From the NCBI RefSeq assembly GCF_900114255.1, contig NZ_FOSL01000013.1, positions 1-64,000 of the forward strand: a DNA stretch of 64,000 nt, in the 5' to 3' direction. This stretch comes from Neomesorhizobium albiziae (lineage in GTDB: Bacteria; Pseudomonadota; Alphaproteobacteria; Rhizobiales; Rhizobiaceae). Every line of letters starts with the position of its first letter. Position 1 is the first letter of the stretch. Both the position numbers and the translations under genes were made by a program. The notes beneath the pieces are model-generated. The model did no database searches, was not told the DNA's origin, and saw nothing but the letters and a program-made list of their open reading frames with translations. This document shows, in pieces, positions 8,037 to 16,072 of the stretch.

Positions 8037-9911
8037 TTAGGTGCCGGGAGGTCCCGGCGGCAGGCCAGCCTTTTTAAGATCGGCGACCTCTGCCTCCAAG
8101 ATCTTGGGATCGCTGTAAAAATACGAGCTTGCCCAGGTGGCGCAGGTGAAGTCCGGACGCATCGCCAGCGCTGCTTTGACTTGTGCCCGGGCCTCGTCGA
8201 GCTTGTCGAGCCGAACCAGGTTGATGGCTCTGAGAAGTGGCACGTCGACCCAGTCTGCGGCATCCTCAAGACTGGCCAGCGCTTTCTCCTCCTCGCCGAG
8301 TACCGTGTAAGTCCAGCCACGCCTGTAGTTGTAGACGGCCTCTTGACCAGGCTCCCTCTTCGCAGCGTCTTCGATCCATTCGAGACCTTTTTGCGGCTGT
8401 CCATTTTCAACGAATGTCGCGGCAACATTACCGAGCATGAAGGCGTCGTATGGAGCAAGCTGACGTGCCGTCTCCGCCTCCCGAAGGGCAGCTTCCGGAT
8501 GTCCTTGCGCAGAAAGTGCACGCGCCAGAAGGAAGTGTCCCAGCCGGCGGACATGGGGCGAGACGGAATCGCCTTCCAACCCTTCCCGTGCCAGTTCAAC
8601 GGCGCGGTCGACGTCGTGCTTCACATCGTTGCTCCAGAAATTGAAGACGTTCTGGAAGTGATACCAGCCAAGCTTGATCTTCAGCAGACCGGAGCCCGGA
8701 AACTTCGCCAAACCCTCCCGCCAGATCGCCTCCGCCTTGTCATTGTCGGCTCTCGACTGAGCGTTCATGAAGACGTCGTGGCCGCGAAGGTAATAGTCGT
8801 ACTCTCCGAGCTTGGTCACGTCCTTTCCCCAGGCATCGCGATACTGCGCCTGCTTGATCTGCCCCATCTCGCCTGTCAAAGAGCTGATGATCTTGCCGGT
8901 GACCTCGTCCTGCAGCCCCCAAGGGTCGGCGCCCGCCTTGTCGAAGCGCTCCGCCCACACATGTTCGCCCGATTTGCTGTCGATCAACTGGGCGACGATG
9001 CGCACCATGTCGGCATCCTTGCGGACGCTGCCTTCGAGCACGTAGTCGACGTTGAGATCTTTGCCGATCTGGCGCACGTCGGTGGCCTTGCCCTTGTAGG
9101 CGAAGGACGAGTTGCGGGCGACCACCGAGAGATCGGGGGAGCGCGCAAGCATCGAAATGATGTCTTCGCTCACCCCGTCACTGAAATAGCCGAAGCCGGG
9201 ATCGCCGCTCATATTGTCGAACGCGAGCACGGCTATCTTGGGAACTCCGGTCCCGGCAACCGGCAAGTCGCGTTGCTGCCGGCCGAGATAGAACCAGCCC
9301 GCGGCAAGAACGACCGCGGCAAGCGCAGCGGCCGCCGCGATCCAGCGCAACGAACCCCAGTGGCGCCGAGACAGCAAGCTCTTGGCCGGTGGCGGATCAG
9401 CCAACCTGATGCGGAAGACCGGCACAGGCTCGGCAATATTCTTGACCCGCTGCTCGCCCATCGATTCGAAGCCAAACGCGAGCTTCTTCTCCACTTCCTT
9501 GGCGACCTTGCCTGACACGTAGATGCCGCCAGGTTCGGCGATCTGCTCCAGTCGAGTGGCGATGTTGACGCCCTCGCCGTAGCGGTCGTCGCCCTCGACG
9601 ATCACTTCCCCGAGATTGATGCCGATACGAACCTCGATACCCTCAGGTTCCGGGACCGCAGCATTGCGCTCGGCGAGGCCTCGCTGCAACGCCACCGCGC
9701 ATTCGACCGCATCCACCACGCTGGAGAATTCGGCGAGCAGGCCGTCTCCCATCAGCTTGAAGATACGGCCATGGTGACGGGCGATTTCCGGCTCGAAAAG
9801 CTCTTTGCGGCCCCTTTTCAGGCGCTCGAACGTGCCTTGTTCGTCCCGCTCCATGTGGGCGGAATAGCCAACAACGTCTGCTGCGAGAATGGCGGCAAGC
9901 TTACGATCCAT
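8037..9911 (-). CDS. Adenylate/guanylate cyclase-domain protein with TolB-like and TPR regions
   Basis: A 624-residue protein common in rhizobia. Residues about 1-170 are a class III nucleotide cyclase domain: LAAILAADVVGYS supplies the first metal Asp and KLMGDGLLAEF the second. One membrane helix follows (about 190-209), then a segment starting PKIAVLAFDNMSGDP that resembles the TolB N-terminal domain, and a C-terminal half of tetratricopeptide-like helices. The cyclase is on the cytoplasmic side and the rest is probably periplasmic. GGGGAG just before the chosen ATG decides the start over two upstream candidates. Rhizobial genomes carry many paralogues with unknown signals. Confidence 0.85.
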   Translation of the reverse strand: MDRKLAAILAADVVGYSAHMERDEQGTFERLKRGRKELFEPEIARHHGRIFKLMGDGLLAEFSSVVDAVECAVALQRGLAERNAAVPEPEGIEVRIGINLGEVIVEGDDRYGEGVNIATRLEQIAEPGGIYVSGKVAKEVEKKLAFGFESMGEQRVKNIAEPVPVFRIRLADPPPAKSLLSRRHWGSLRWIAAAAALAAVVLAAGWFYLGRQQRDLPVAGTGVPKIAVLAFDNMSGDPGFGYFSDGVSEDIISMLARSPDLSVVARNSSFAYKGKATDVRQIGKDLNVDYVLEGSVRKDADMVRIVAQLIDSKSGEHVWAERFDKAGADPWGLQDEVTGKIISSLTGEMGQIKQAQYRDAWGKDVTKLGEYDYYLRGHDVFMNAQSRADNDKAEAIWREGLAKFPGSGLLKIKLGWYHFQNVFNFWSNDVKHDVDRAVELAREGLEGDSVSPHVRRLGHFLLARALSAQGHPEAALREAETARQLAPYDAFMLGNVAATFVENGQPQKGLEWIEDAAKREPGQEAVYNYRRGWTYTVLGEEEKALASLEDAADWVDVPLLRAINLVRLDKLDEARAQVKAALAMRPDFTCATWASSYFYSDPKILEAEVADLKKAGLPPGPPGT

Positions 9912-10018
9912 GGTCTCCCCCATGAGGATCGCTTTGTCTAAATATATTAGCACGCCTCTAATAAGCAGTCATCCGGCCTAGGGGACGCCTGTGAAGGACT
10001 GCCTAGCGGTTCTCAGGC

Positions 10019-10810
10019 TTAGAACCGCACCACCATTCCGAGAATCGGGCCCTGTTGCACGACATCGAAGACAAATCCATCGTTGCTGTAGTCGACGCCC
10101 AAGGCCCGGTACCCTGCCACCGCCGAAATCTTGTCGTTGAACCGGTAGCCGATCGCTCCGGCGACGTCCCAGTCGAGGTCGGCTTCGCCGCCACCAACGA
10201 GGCCCCATCCGGTCAAATAGACCTTTGGCGTGATCGCATAATTTCCGCGAAGTCCCGCCATGGCATCGACCCACGTCGCGCCATCGCTCACCGACACGCC
10301 ATCCAGAACACCGCCGCTGAAGGAGATGTCGTTGTCGACCGACCACACCCTGGCGCCACCGACGACTTCAAGACGTGCGGCTTCGGTGTCGATCAACGCG
10401 TAGCCTGCGCCGATCAAACCCGCAAACGTCTCCGACGACACCGTTGCGCTGGACGCTAGAATGCCTCGGGGGGTGCCGGCGGAGCCCGATATCTTTGAGT
10501 ACATGATGTCGCCGAAGATGCTGTAGCGGCCGTAGCGCGCTTCGGTGATCGCCATCGCGGCGAAGTCCAGGTGGTCGAAGATGTTGCTGAAGCTCGCGTC
10601 GATATCGACCGGCGGCAGTCCGAACTGTCCGACTTCCCCGGATAGTCCCGCTGCCCAGAAGTAAGGGGCGACCGAAAAGGTCCAGCCCGCTTCGGTAACG
10701 ATTTGCTGGGGCTCCGGCGTCACCGGCGTATAGACGTCTGCGGCTGTCGCGCCGTCGGCAAGCATGAGAATTCCGGCACATGTCGCCGCGCATACCAAAC
10801 CGAGTTTCAT
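10019..10810 (-). CDS. Small outer-membrane beta-barrel protein
   Basis: A 263-residue protein with a cleavable signal peptide (hydrophobic stretch ending ADGATA-AD), alternating aromatic and glycine-rich strands, and a C-terminal Phe (VVRF) typical of outer-membrane barrels. It resembles rhizobial proteins annotated as outer-membrane beta-barrel or Omp25-like proteins. GGAGGGG lies six bases before the ATG. The function is unknown. It is transcribed toward the cyclase gene and separated from it by about 100 bases. Confidence 0.75.
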   Translation of the reverse strand: MKLGLVCAATCAGILMLADGATAADVYTPVTPEPQQIVTEAGWTFSVAPYFWAAGLSGEVGQFGLPPVDIDASFSNIFDHLDFAAMAITEARYGRYSIFGDIMYSKISGSAGTPRGILASSATVSSETFAGLIGAGYALIDTEAARLEVVGGARVWSVDNDISFSGGVLDGVSVSDGATWVDAMAGLRGNYAITPKVYLTGWGLVGGGEADLDWDVAGAIGYRFNDKISAVAGYRALGVDYSNDGFVFDVVQQGPILGMVVRF

Positions 10811-11130
10811 CACATTCCCCTCCAGCAGCTCAAGTTTTGTCTGGATTTCCCTCGTCGTGCTCTAGATTTTGACCGCGGTACGGCACATCAATTCCTCAAG
10901 CTTACTTCTTCGGTATCCGCGTGGACAGCCTTTTGCTTGTCCGGCACGTCTGCAGACTACCGGTCGCACACGCTCCCCGCCACTGTCCTTATGGGCATTC
11001 CAATCGTTGCTGACTGTGTTTTCACTTGTCCGACGGGCACAGTCATACCAGCGATGGCCGTTATGTTGTCGCCGAGTTGACGTGCGGTGGCACCCATCTT
11101 GAAGATTGTCCCCGCGGAAGAGACCTCTGC
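10811..11130. other. Intergenic region upstream of the outer-membrane protein gene
   Basis: About 320 bases between two minus-strand genes. Only short, overlapping open frames with no ribosome binding site are present. It must hold the promoter of the outer-membrane protein gene, but no clear -35/-10 pair stands out. Confidence 0.5.
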
Positions 11131-13536
11131 TCATCCCGCTTTTTTTGAAGCTGCCTTCGTCAGGCGTCGCCCACTTCCACCTGTAAAACTCACCGTTGCA
11201 AAATGGGTGAGAAGGTAGCTTGCAAGGTCAAGCTCGCTCAGCGGCTTCGCAAAGTAGTAGCCCTGAAGCTGGGTGCACGCGATCTTGCGGAGAAACTCGG
11301 CCTGCGTCTGGGTTTCCACCCCCTCGGCTGTGATATGCATGCGCAGGGTTTTCCCGAGAGATGCAATCGAGCGGAGGATATCTCGCGCCACCGCATCCTC
11401 TGTCAAAGCCGCGACGAAGGATTTGTCGATCTTGATCTTGTCGAACGGAAATTTGAGCAAATACGACAAGCTCGAGTAACCGGTGCCAAAATCGTCCATG
11501 GCAACAGTGACACCCAGCGCTTTGAGGTCGGTCAGCTTGGCAAGCACCTCGTCCGGGCATTCGATCAGGAGACTTTCTGTGATCTCCAGCTCCAGACGGC
11601 TCGGGGAAAGACCGGACTGCGCCAGCGCATCGCGGACGACTGCCGCGATATCGGACGCCTCAAAATGCTTGGCCGAGAGATTGACTGCAACGAGAAGTTC
11701 ATTGGGCCAACGGCTTGCCGCCATGCAGGCCTCGCGGATGGTCCAATCGCCGATCTCGCGAATGACACCAATCTGTTCGGCGATCGTGATAAATTCCGCT
11801 GGCTGTACCATGCCGCGGATAGGGTGGTTCCAACGGATCAACGCCTCGAAGCCACTCGGCTTGTTATCGTCGGCGGAGACCAGTGGCTGGTAGTGAAGCA
11901 CAAATTCGCCGGCTTTCAGCGCTTCCCGCAACTCGACTTCGAGCATCCGGCGCTCCCGCGCCTCCGCGTCCATCTGAATTTCGAAGAACCGATAAACGCC
12001 ACGGCCATCGGCCTTGGCCCGGTAAAGGGCGAGATCCGCATTGCGCAGGATCTGATCCGGGCGAGTGCCATTCTTCGGCGCCATCGCGATACCGACCGAA
12101 ACTCCAATTGAAACTGTCTCGCCGTCGAAGTCGTAGGGTTCGCTTACAGCATCAATGAGCCGAAGAGCCAACGCCGCTGCGTCCTGCGCCCCGCAGTGGC
12201 TTGTGACAATGATGGCAAACTCGTCACCGCCCAAGCGCGCGGCAAAATCCGTCTCTCGCAACTGAGCGTGGATGCGCTGGCCCACCTGAATGAGCAGCTT
12301 ATCGCCGGCCAAGTGGCCGCGGCTGTCATTGACTGACTTGAACTGATCCAGGTCGAGATAGAAGACCGAAAACGGGCAGCCATAGCGCTCCAGGCGAGCC
12401 ACGCAGTGCTTCAGATGCTCGGTGAATTTCGCGCGGTTTGAAAGGCCGGTCAGAGCGTCGTGGTGTGCGAGAAAGTTGATGCGCCGCTCGGCGTTCTTTT
12501 CCGCCGTGATGTCGGAGGCTGTTCCGATGTAGCCTACATATTGGTCCGCCTCGTCGAAGGCCGGCTTGCCTGTCAGCCGCCACCAGCGCTGCTCTCCGCC
12601 GTGCTTGATGGTCGCCTCGATCCCCTGAAAAGTCATTCGCCTGGCAATGTGCCGCTCGAGTTCGGCGGCCAGCAATTCACCGTCATTGCACTTTCTGCGG
12701 AAGAAATCACAGAAGCCCTCCCCCGAAAGCTCCTCCGCCTGACAGCCGGCAGCCGCCGCAAAGCGTGCGGAAGGCCGCACGATGCGCCCATCGCTATCCA
12801 GCTCCCACAGCCAGTCACCGGAGTTTTCTTCGAACTCCTTCAAGAGCAAACTGATGATGTTGCCCTGCTCCCTGACCCGAGACTCGGTGAAGAGGTGCCG
12901 GACGACTTTCCTGACGAGACCCGCGCTCGTCATTGCTGCTATGGATGAGCAAGTCAGAAGGAGCACGACAAGGACATTGGCTTCGGCGGCGTTGTCCAAC
13001 ATCGAAGCCGCCCACAGCGCCCCGCCCAGCACGGGTAGCCCCAGAGCGAGCGCAGCCTGCGGGAAAATGGCAAGGGCGAAGCACGACGCAGCGAGAACAC
13101 CGACGACCGCTATCTCCACGGTCAGCTTCAGAGCGGCTTCCGCTCCAGGCAACAGAAGGATCGGCAGGATCCCCCAAAACAGGCCCTGGACAAGCGCGGC
13201 CAAAGCCACAACACGAGCGGAATCCGCCAAGGCGGCCCACGCGCCGGAATCCTTGCGCGATCCCAACCACACCGCCATGCAGAAAAACTGCACCGCGTGC
13301 AGCCCCGCAGCCCAAATTATCACGAAATGGAAAACCTGCGTCCCGGCCGTGAGCGCCAGAAGCAGAAACGAGGTGATTACCGCTCCCGCAGCCAGGATCG
13401 GCATCGTTTGCACGAGCGAGTGAATTTGCTCTTTTTTGAACTGCGCCCTGAGGACCGGGCCCAGATGATGCGCGCCGACCAGCTTATCTATAGGCGCGCT
13501 CAATGACCAGAAGAAGTGACTAATACGCACGCTCAC
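11131..13536 (-). CDS. Membrane PAS-GGDEF-EAL cyclic-di-GMP enzyme
   Basis: An 801-residue protein. Five or six membrane helices lie between residues 45 and 205, then a PAS domain (about 231-345), a GGDEF domain with intact GGDEF at 436-440, and an EAL domain with intact EAL at 564-566 and the loop motif DDFGTGYSSL. An inhibitory I-site RETD occurs at 427-430, exactly five residues before GGDEF. Both diguanylate cyclase and phosphodiesterase activities are therefore possible. It is divergent from the AOS synthase operon, sharing about 280 bases of upstream DNA with it, so a regulatory link is plausible but only inferred. Confidence 0.92.
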   Translation of the reverse strand: MSVRISHFFWSLSAPIDKLVGAHHLGPVLRAQFKKEQIHSLVQTMPILAAGAVITSFLLLALTAGTQVFHFVIIWAAGLHAVQFFCMAVWLGSRKDSGAWAALADSARVVALAALVQGLFWGILPILLLPGAEAALKLTVEIAVVGVLAASCFALAIFPQAALALGLPVLGGALWAASMLDNAAEANVLVVLLLTCSSIAAMTSAGLVRKVVRHLFTESRVREQGNIISLLLKEFEENSGDWLWELDSDGRIVRPSARFAAAAGCQAEELSGEGFCDFFRRKCNDGELLAAELERHIARRMTFQGIEATIKHGGEQRWWRLTGKPAFDEADQYVGYIGTASDITAEKNAERRINFLAHHDALTGLSNRAKFTEHLKHCVARLERYGCPFSVFYLDLDQFKSVNDSRGHLAGDKLLIQVGQRIHAQLRETDFAARLGGDEFAIIVTSHCGAQDAAALALRLIDAVSEPYDFDGETVSIGVSVGIAMAPKNGTRPDQILRNADLALYRAKADGRGVYRFFEIQMDAEARERRMLEVELREALKAGEFVLHYQPLVSADDNKPSGFEALIRWNHPIRGMVQPAEFITIAEQIGVIREIGDWTIREACMAASRWPNELLVAVNLSAKHFEASDIAAVVRDALAQSGLSPSRLELEITESLLIECPDEVLAKLTDLKALGVTVAMDDFGTGYSSLSYLLKFPFDKIKIDKSFVAALTEDAVARDILRSIASLGKTLRMHITAEGVETQTQAEFLRKIACTQLQGYYFAKPLSELDLASYLLTHFATVSFTGGSGRRLTKAASKKAG

Positions 13537-13818
13537 CCCCGCCTTAACCCCAAAGCGAAAATAGGCGCAAGTGCTTAACGTTCCGTGTTTTGCGTGCAGT
13601 ACTTTCAGAAAATACTTGAAAGCGCCAAAGAAGTCATAGACCCATCTTCACTAAACCAATGGTTGCACCATAGAAAAATTTACACCTGCGCTCCATTGGA
13701 TTTGGCGCAAATCGCTAGTTATACGCCGTAGCTTCATTGTAATACTCCGATTGTGTCGTCGTCTAAGAAGTCTTCCCCCAGTATCCGTTACGTAAAATAA
13801 ACCAAGGAGCTTAAAGGG
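13537..13818. other. Divergent control region between the GGDEF-EAL gene and the AOS operon
   Basis: About 280 bases, clearly richer in A and T than the flanking genes. It contains the small palindrome TTACGTAA (13788-13795) just before the Shine-Dalgarno of the leader ORF. It should hold promoters in both directions. I could not fix a convincing -35/-10 pair. Confidence 0.45.
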
Positions 13819-13887
13819 ATGTTCAAGCCTTTTCGCCATGTTTTGAGAGCGCGACATGACCGCGCCGGGTTTCGGGGGAAACAATGA
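13819..13887 (+). CDS. 22-codon leader ORF translationally coupled to the AOS gene
   Basis: An ATG with AAGGAG nine bases upstream (13804-13809) opens a 22-codon frame rich in Arg, His and Phe. Its TGA stop overlaps the ATG of the synthase gene in an ATGA arrangement. This is the classic geometry for translational coupling. The peptide is too short to assign a function and could be a leader or a regulatory peptide. Alternatively the frame is chance; the strong Shine-Dalgarno and exact overlap argue against that. Confidence 0.5.
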   Translation: MFKPFRHVLRARHDRAGFRGKQ

Positions 13888-15275
13888 ACAACGCGAATAG
13901 CAAGATATCGCATGAAGGTGAGCGGGTGCCACAGGCAGCCCTCGTCGGAAGTGTAAGAGATTTTCGCACGCCGGCGGGAACGGACCTGCTCGGCCGTGTC
14001 GCGGGTTTCTTCGACTGGCAGGAAGTTCGTCGTCGGCACAATCTATGGCCCTACGCGAAATCGACGGCCACGGCCCCAACGACCCGTTGCCTGGCACGAA
14101 CCGATTCCGGCCTGGAAATTTCCGGCGTCAATTTCGCCTCGCAGGATTATCTGAGCCTTTCGTCCCATCCTGCGATCAAACAGGCGGCGATCGACGCGAT
14201 CTCGGAATACGGCGTCCATAGCGCTGGATCGGCGGCGCTGCTCGGCAACACGCGGCACTCGCTGAAACTGGAAGAGGCCATCTCGGACTTCGTCGGGGGG
14301 CGCGAAGTGGTGCTCTATCCCACCGGATGGTCAGCGGGATTTGCTTCAGTCCAGGGCCTGGTCAGGCCAAACGATCACGTCGTGCTCGACGTCCTGGCGC
14401 ATTCCTGTCTACAGGAAGGCGCGCGGGCAGCCACGCAAAACATCCATTTTCATGGCCACCTCAACGTCGAGAGCCTTGCACGCCGGCTCGAACGGATCCG
14501 CGCCAATGATGCGGTAAATGGTATCCTTGTCGTGACGGAAAGCCTGTTTTCCATGCATTCCGACACGCCAGACATCGGCGCCATGAAAGCGATTTGCGAT
14601 CTCTACGATGCGAAGCTTCTGGTCGATTGCGCCCATGATTTCGGATGCATAGGAGAGGACGGCCTCGGTCACCTCGGCCTGCAAGACATGCTGGACAAGG
14701 TCGATATCGTTGTGGGGAGTTTCTCCAAGACCTTCGCGTCGAACGGCGGCTTCATCGCAGTGAAGACCCGAGCCGTTGCGGAATACCTCAAATATTTTAG
14801 TGCGACCCAGACCTTCTCGAACGCATTGTCTCCGGTCCAGGCGGCGTCCGTCCTGACGGCCTTGGAGATCGTCCGTTCCGAGGAAGGAAAACAGCGCCGG
14901 CGCGCCCTCATGGACAACATCCTCTATGTGCGGGCCGAGATGTCGAAGGCCGGACTGGAGACGCTTGGCGACCCTTCGGCAATCGTACCCGTCCGGGTGG
15001 GCGCGGAGGGACTTGCCCGCATCGCGTCGCGCGAACTCGCCTCGCTCGGGGCGATCGCCAATCTTGTCGAATATCCGGCTGTCCCGCAGGGCGGAGCACG
15101 TTTTCGTGTGCAGGTCATGGCCGACCACAAGCGCGATGACATCGATTTGCTTGTGGGCGCCATGCAAACGGCGATGCGCAATGCGGATCTCGAATTCCGC
15201 TCCTATCGCGAAACCGGGTCGGAGGCTGCGCAAACGGCGCCGCAACGGCTGGAAATGACGTCGGACGCGGCCTAG
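13884..15275 (+). CDS. Alpha-oxoamine synthase, CqsA/LqsA-like autoinducer synthase candidate
   Basis: A 463-residue PLP enzyme of the alpha-oxoamine synthase family (ALAS, BioF, Kbl, CqsA). Visible landmarks are QDYLSL (88-93), YPTGWSAGF (145-153), AHSCLQEGAR (172-181; ring-stacking His173), VTESLFSMHSD (217-227), DCAHDFG (248-254; Asp248, His251) and the PLP lysine Lys282 in SFSKTFASNGG. The EGAR stretch and the GW dipeptide recall Vibrio CqsA more than HemA. Such enzymes condense an acyl-CoA with an amino acid or SAM-derived substrate. The next gene is a response regulator 11 bases downstream, and a six-helix sensor kinase converges on it, which favours signal synthesis over biotin or heme metabolism. 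The Glu usual in the DEAH motif is Cys here. The family is certain; the CqsA-like role is inferred. Confidence 0.8.
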   Translation: MNNANSKISHEGERVPQAALVGSVRDFRTPAGTDLLGRVAGFFDWQEVRRRHNLWPYAKSTATAPTTRCLARTDSGLEISGVNFASQDYLSLSSHPAIKQAAIDAISEYGVHSAGSAALLGNTRHSLKLEEAISDFVGGREVVLYPTGWSAGFASVQGLVRPNDHVVLDVLAHSCLQEGARAATQNIHFHGHLNVESLARRLERIRANDAVNGILVVTESLFSMHSDTPDIGAMKAICDLYDAKLLVDCAHDFGCIGEDGLGHLGLQDMLDKVDIVVGSFSKTFASNGGFIAVKTRAVAEYLKYFSATQTFSNALSPVQAASVLTALEIVRSEEGKQRRRALMDNILYVRAEMSKAGLETLGDPSAIVPVRVGAEGLARIASRELASLGAIANLVEYPAVPQGGARFRVQVMADHKRDDIDLLVGAMQTAMRNADLEFRSYRETGSEAAQTAPQRLEMTSDAA

Positions 15276-15286
15276 GGAAAATTGCA

Positions 15287-15688
15287 ATGGAAAGGATAGT
15301 AATCCCGCCCAGGCTCCTCGCCGTTGACGATGACCCGTCCTCCGCAGAACTCGTGGTGCGAGTGGCTGAACGTTGCGGATATGAGGCTTTCGCCACTTCC
15401 GATTCGCGGGGCGTCGTCAACCTGGTCGATGCGCTGAAGCCCGATCTTCTGGCCGTCGACATCTGCATGCCGAACATCGATGCGGCAAGACTGTTCGAGC
15501 TTCTTGCGGCGTCAGGTTACGGCGGGCGCATTCTGATCGTCAGCGGACAAGATCATGCCGTCCTGGCTGAAACCCGTGCAAAGGCCGAGTCACTCGGACT
15601 TTCCGTGCCCTATGTCCAGCAGAAACCGCTGGATTTTCACAAACTGAGGGCAATGCTTGCGGCGCGAGGCGTCCGGCCAGAAGCATAA
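15287..15688 (+). CDS. Single-domain (CheY-like) response regulator in the AOS operon
   Basis: A 133-residue receiver domain without an output domain. The acidic pocket is at residues 14-16 (DDD), the phosphoacceptor is Asp58 in LLAVDICMP, Ser86 stands at the switch Thr/Ser position, and Lys113 is in QQKPLD. It starts 11 bases after the synthase stop with AGGGAAAA upstream, so the two are co-transcribed. By position it is the counterpart of LqsR, which lies next to lqsA in Legionella, although LqsR is larger. The likely phosphodonor is the sensor kinase encoded on the opposite strand. Confidence 0.88.
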   Translation: MERIVIPPRLLAVDDDPSSAELVVRVAERCGYEAFATSDSRGVVNLVDALKPDLLAVDICMPNIDAARLFELLAASGYGGRILIVSGQDHAVLAETRAKAESLGLSVPYVQQKPLDFHKLRAMLAARGVRPEA

Positions 15689-16072
15689 GGACTCTCGGCT
15701 GTCCCCTTCCCGATCCGCACCCTTGGCCGACGCCGCCCGGGGGATTGTGGGGCGGCCGCGGCCCCGGGCCTACGCGCCATATTATCGAGGGGCCGCACCG
15801 GGTCGACAGACTTTGGGTCAGACCGCCGGCTGCAAGCATCTGGCGGCCTGACTCAAAGGCGTTCGCGATCAATTACAAGAATGACGAAAAGCTCCGGACC
15901 GGCTTTGCGTCGGGTTATTCAGGCCGGAGCTTTCGGATCGCCGCGATGCCGCCAGGCTGTCCTCGGCGAACCCGGTGCGCCGTAGCTCTGGCATTCCACG
16001 CGAACGCCGCGCGTGATCGCATTGACCCTGCGACAAGCATCAAAATCTTGAGCCGTCACCCATTGTGGCCTT
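15689..16072. other. Convergent intergenic region between the response regulator and kinase genes
   Basis: About 380 bases with no supported gene. It holds a GC-rich run near 15745-15780 and one clear inverted repeat, listed separately. Overlapping open frames on both strands lack ribosome binding sites and recognisable protein sequence. Confidence 0.5.
15885..15935. terminator. Inverted repeat, possible bidirectional terminator
   Basis: CGAAAAGCTCCGG (15885-15897) pairs with CCGGAGCTTTCG (15924-15935), with one bulged A and a loop of about 26 bases. It lies between two convergent operons. There is no long T tract, so intrinsic termination is possible but not certain. Confidence 0.4.
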
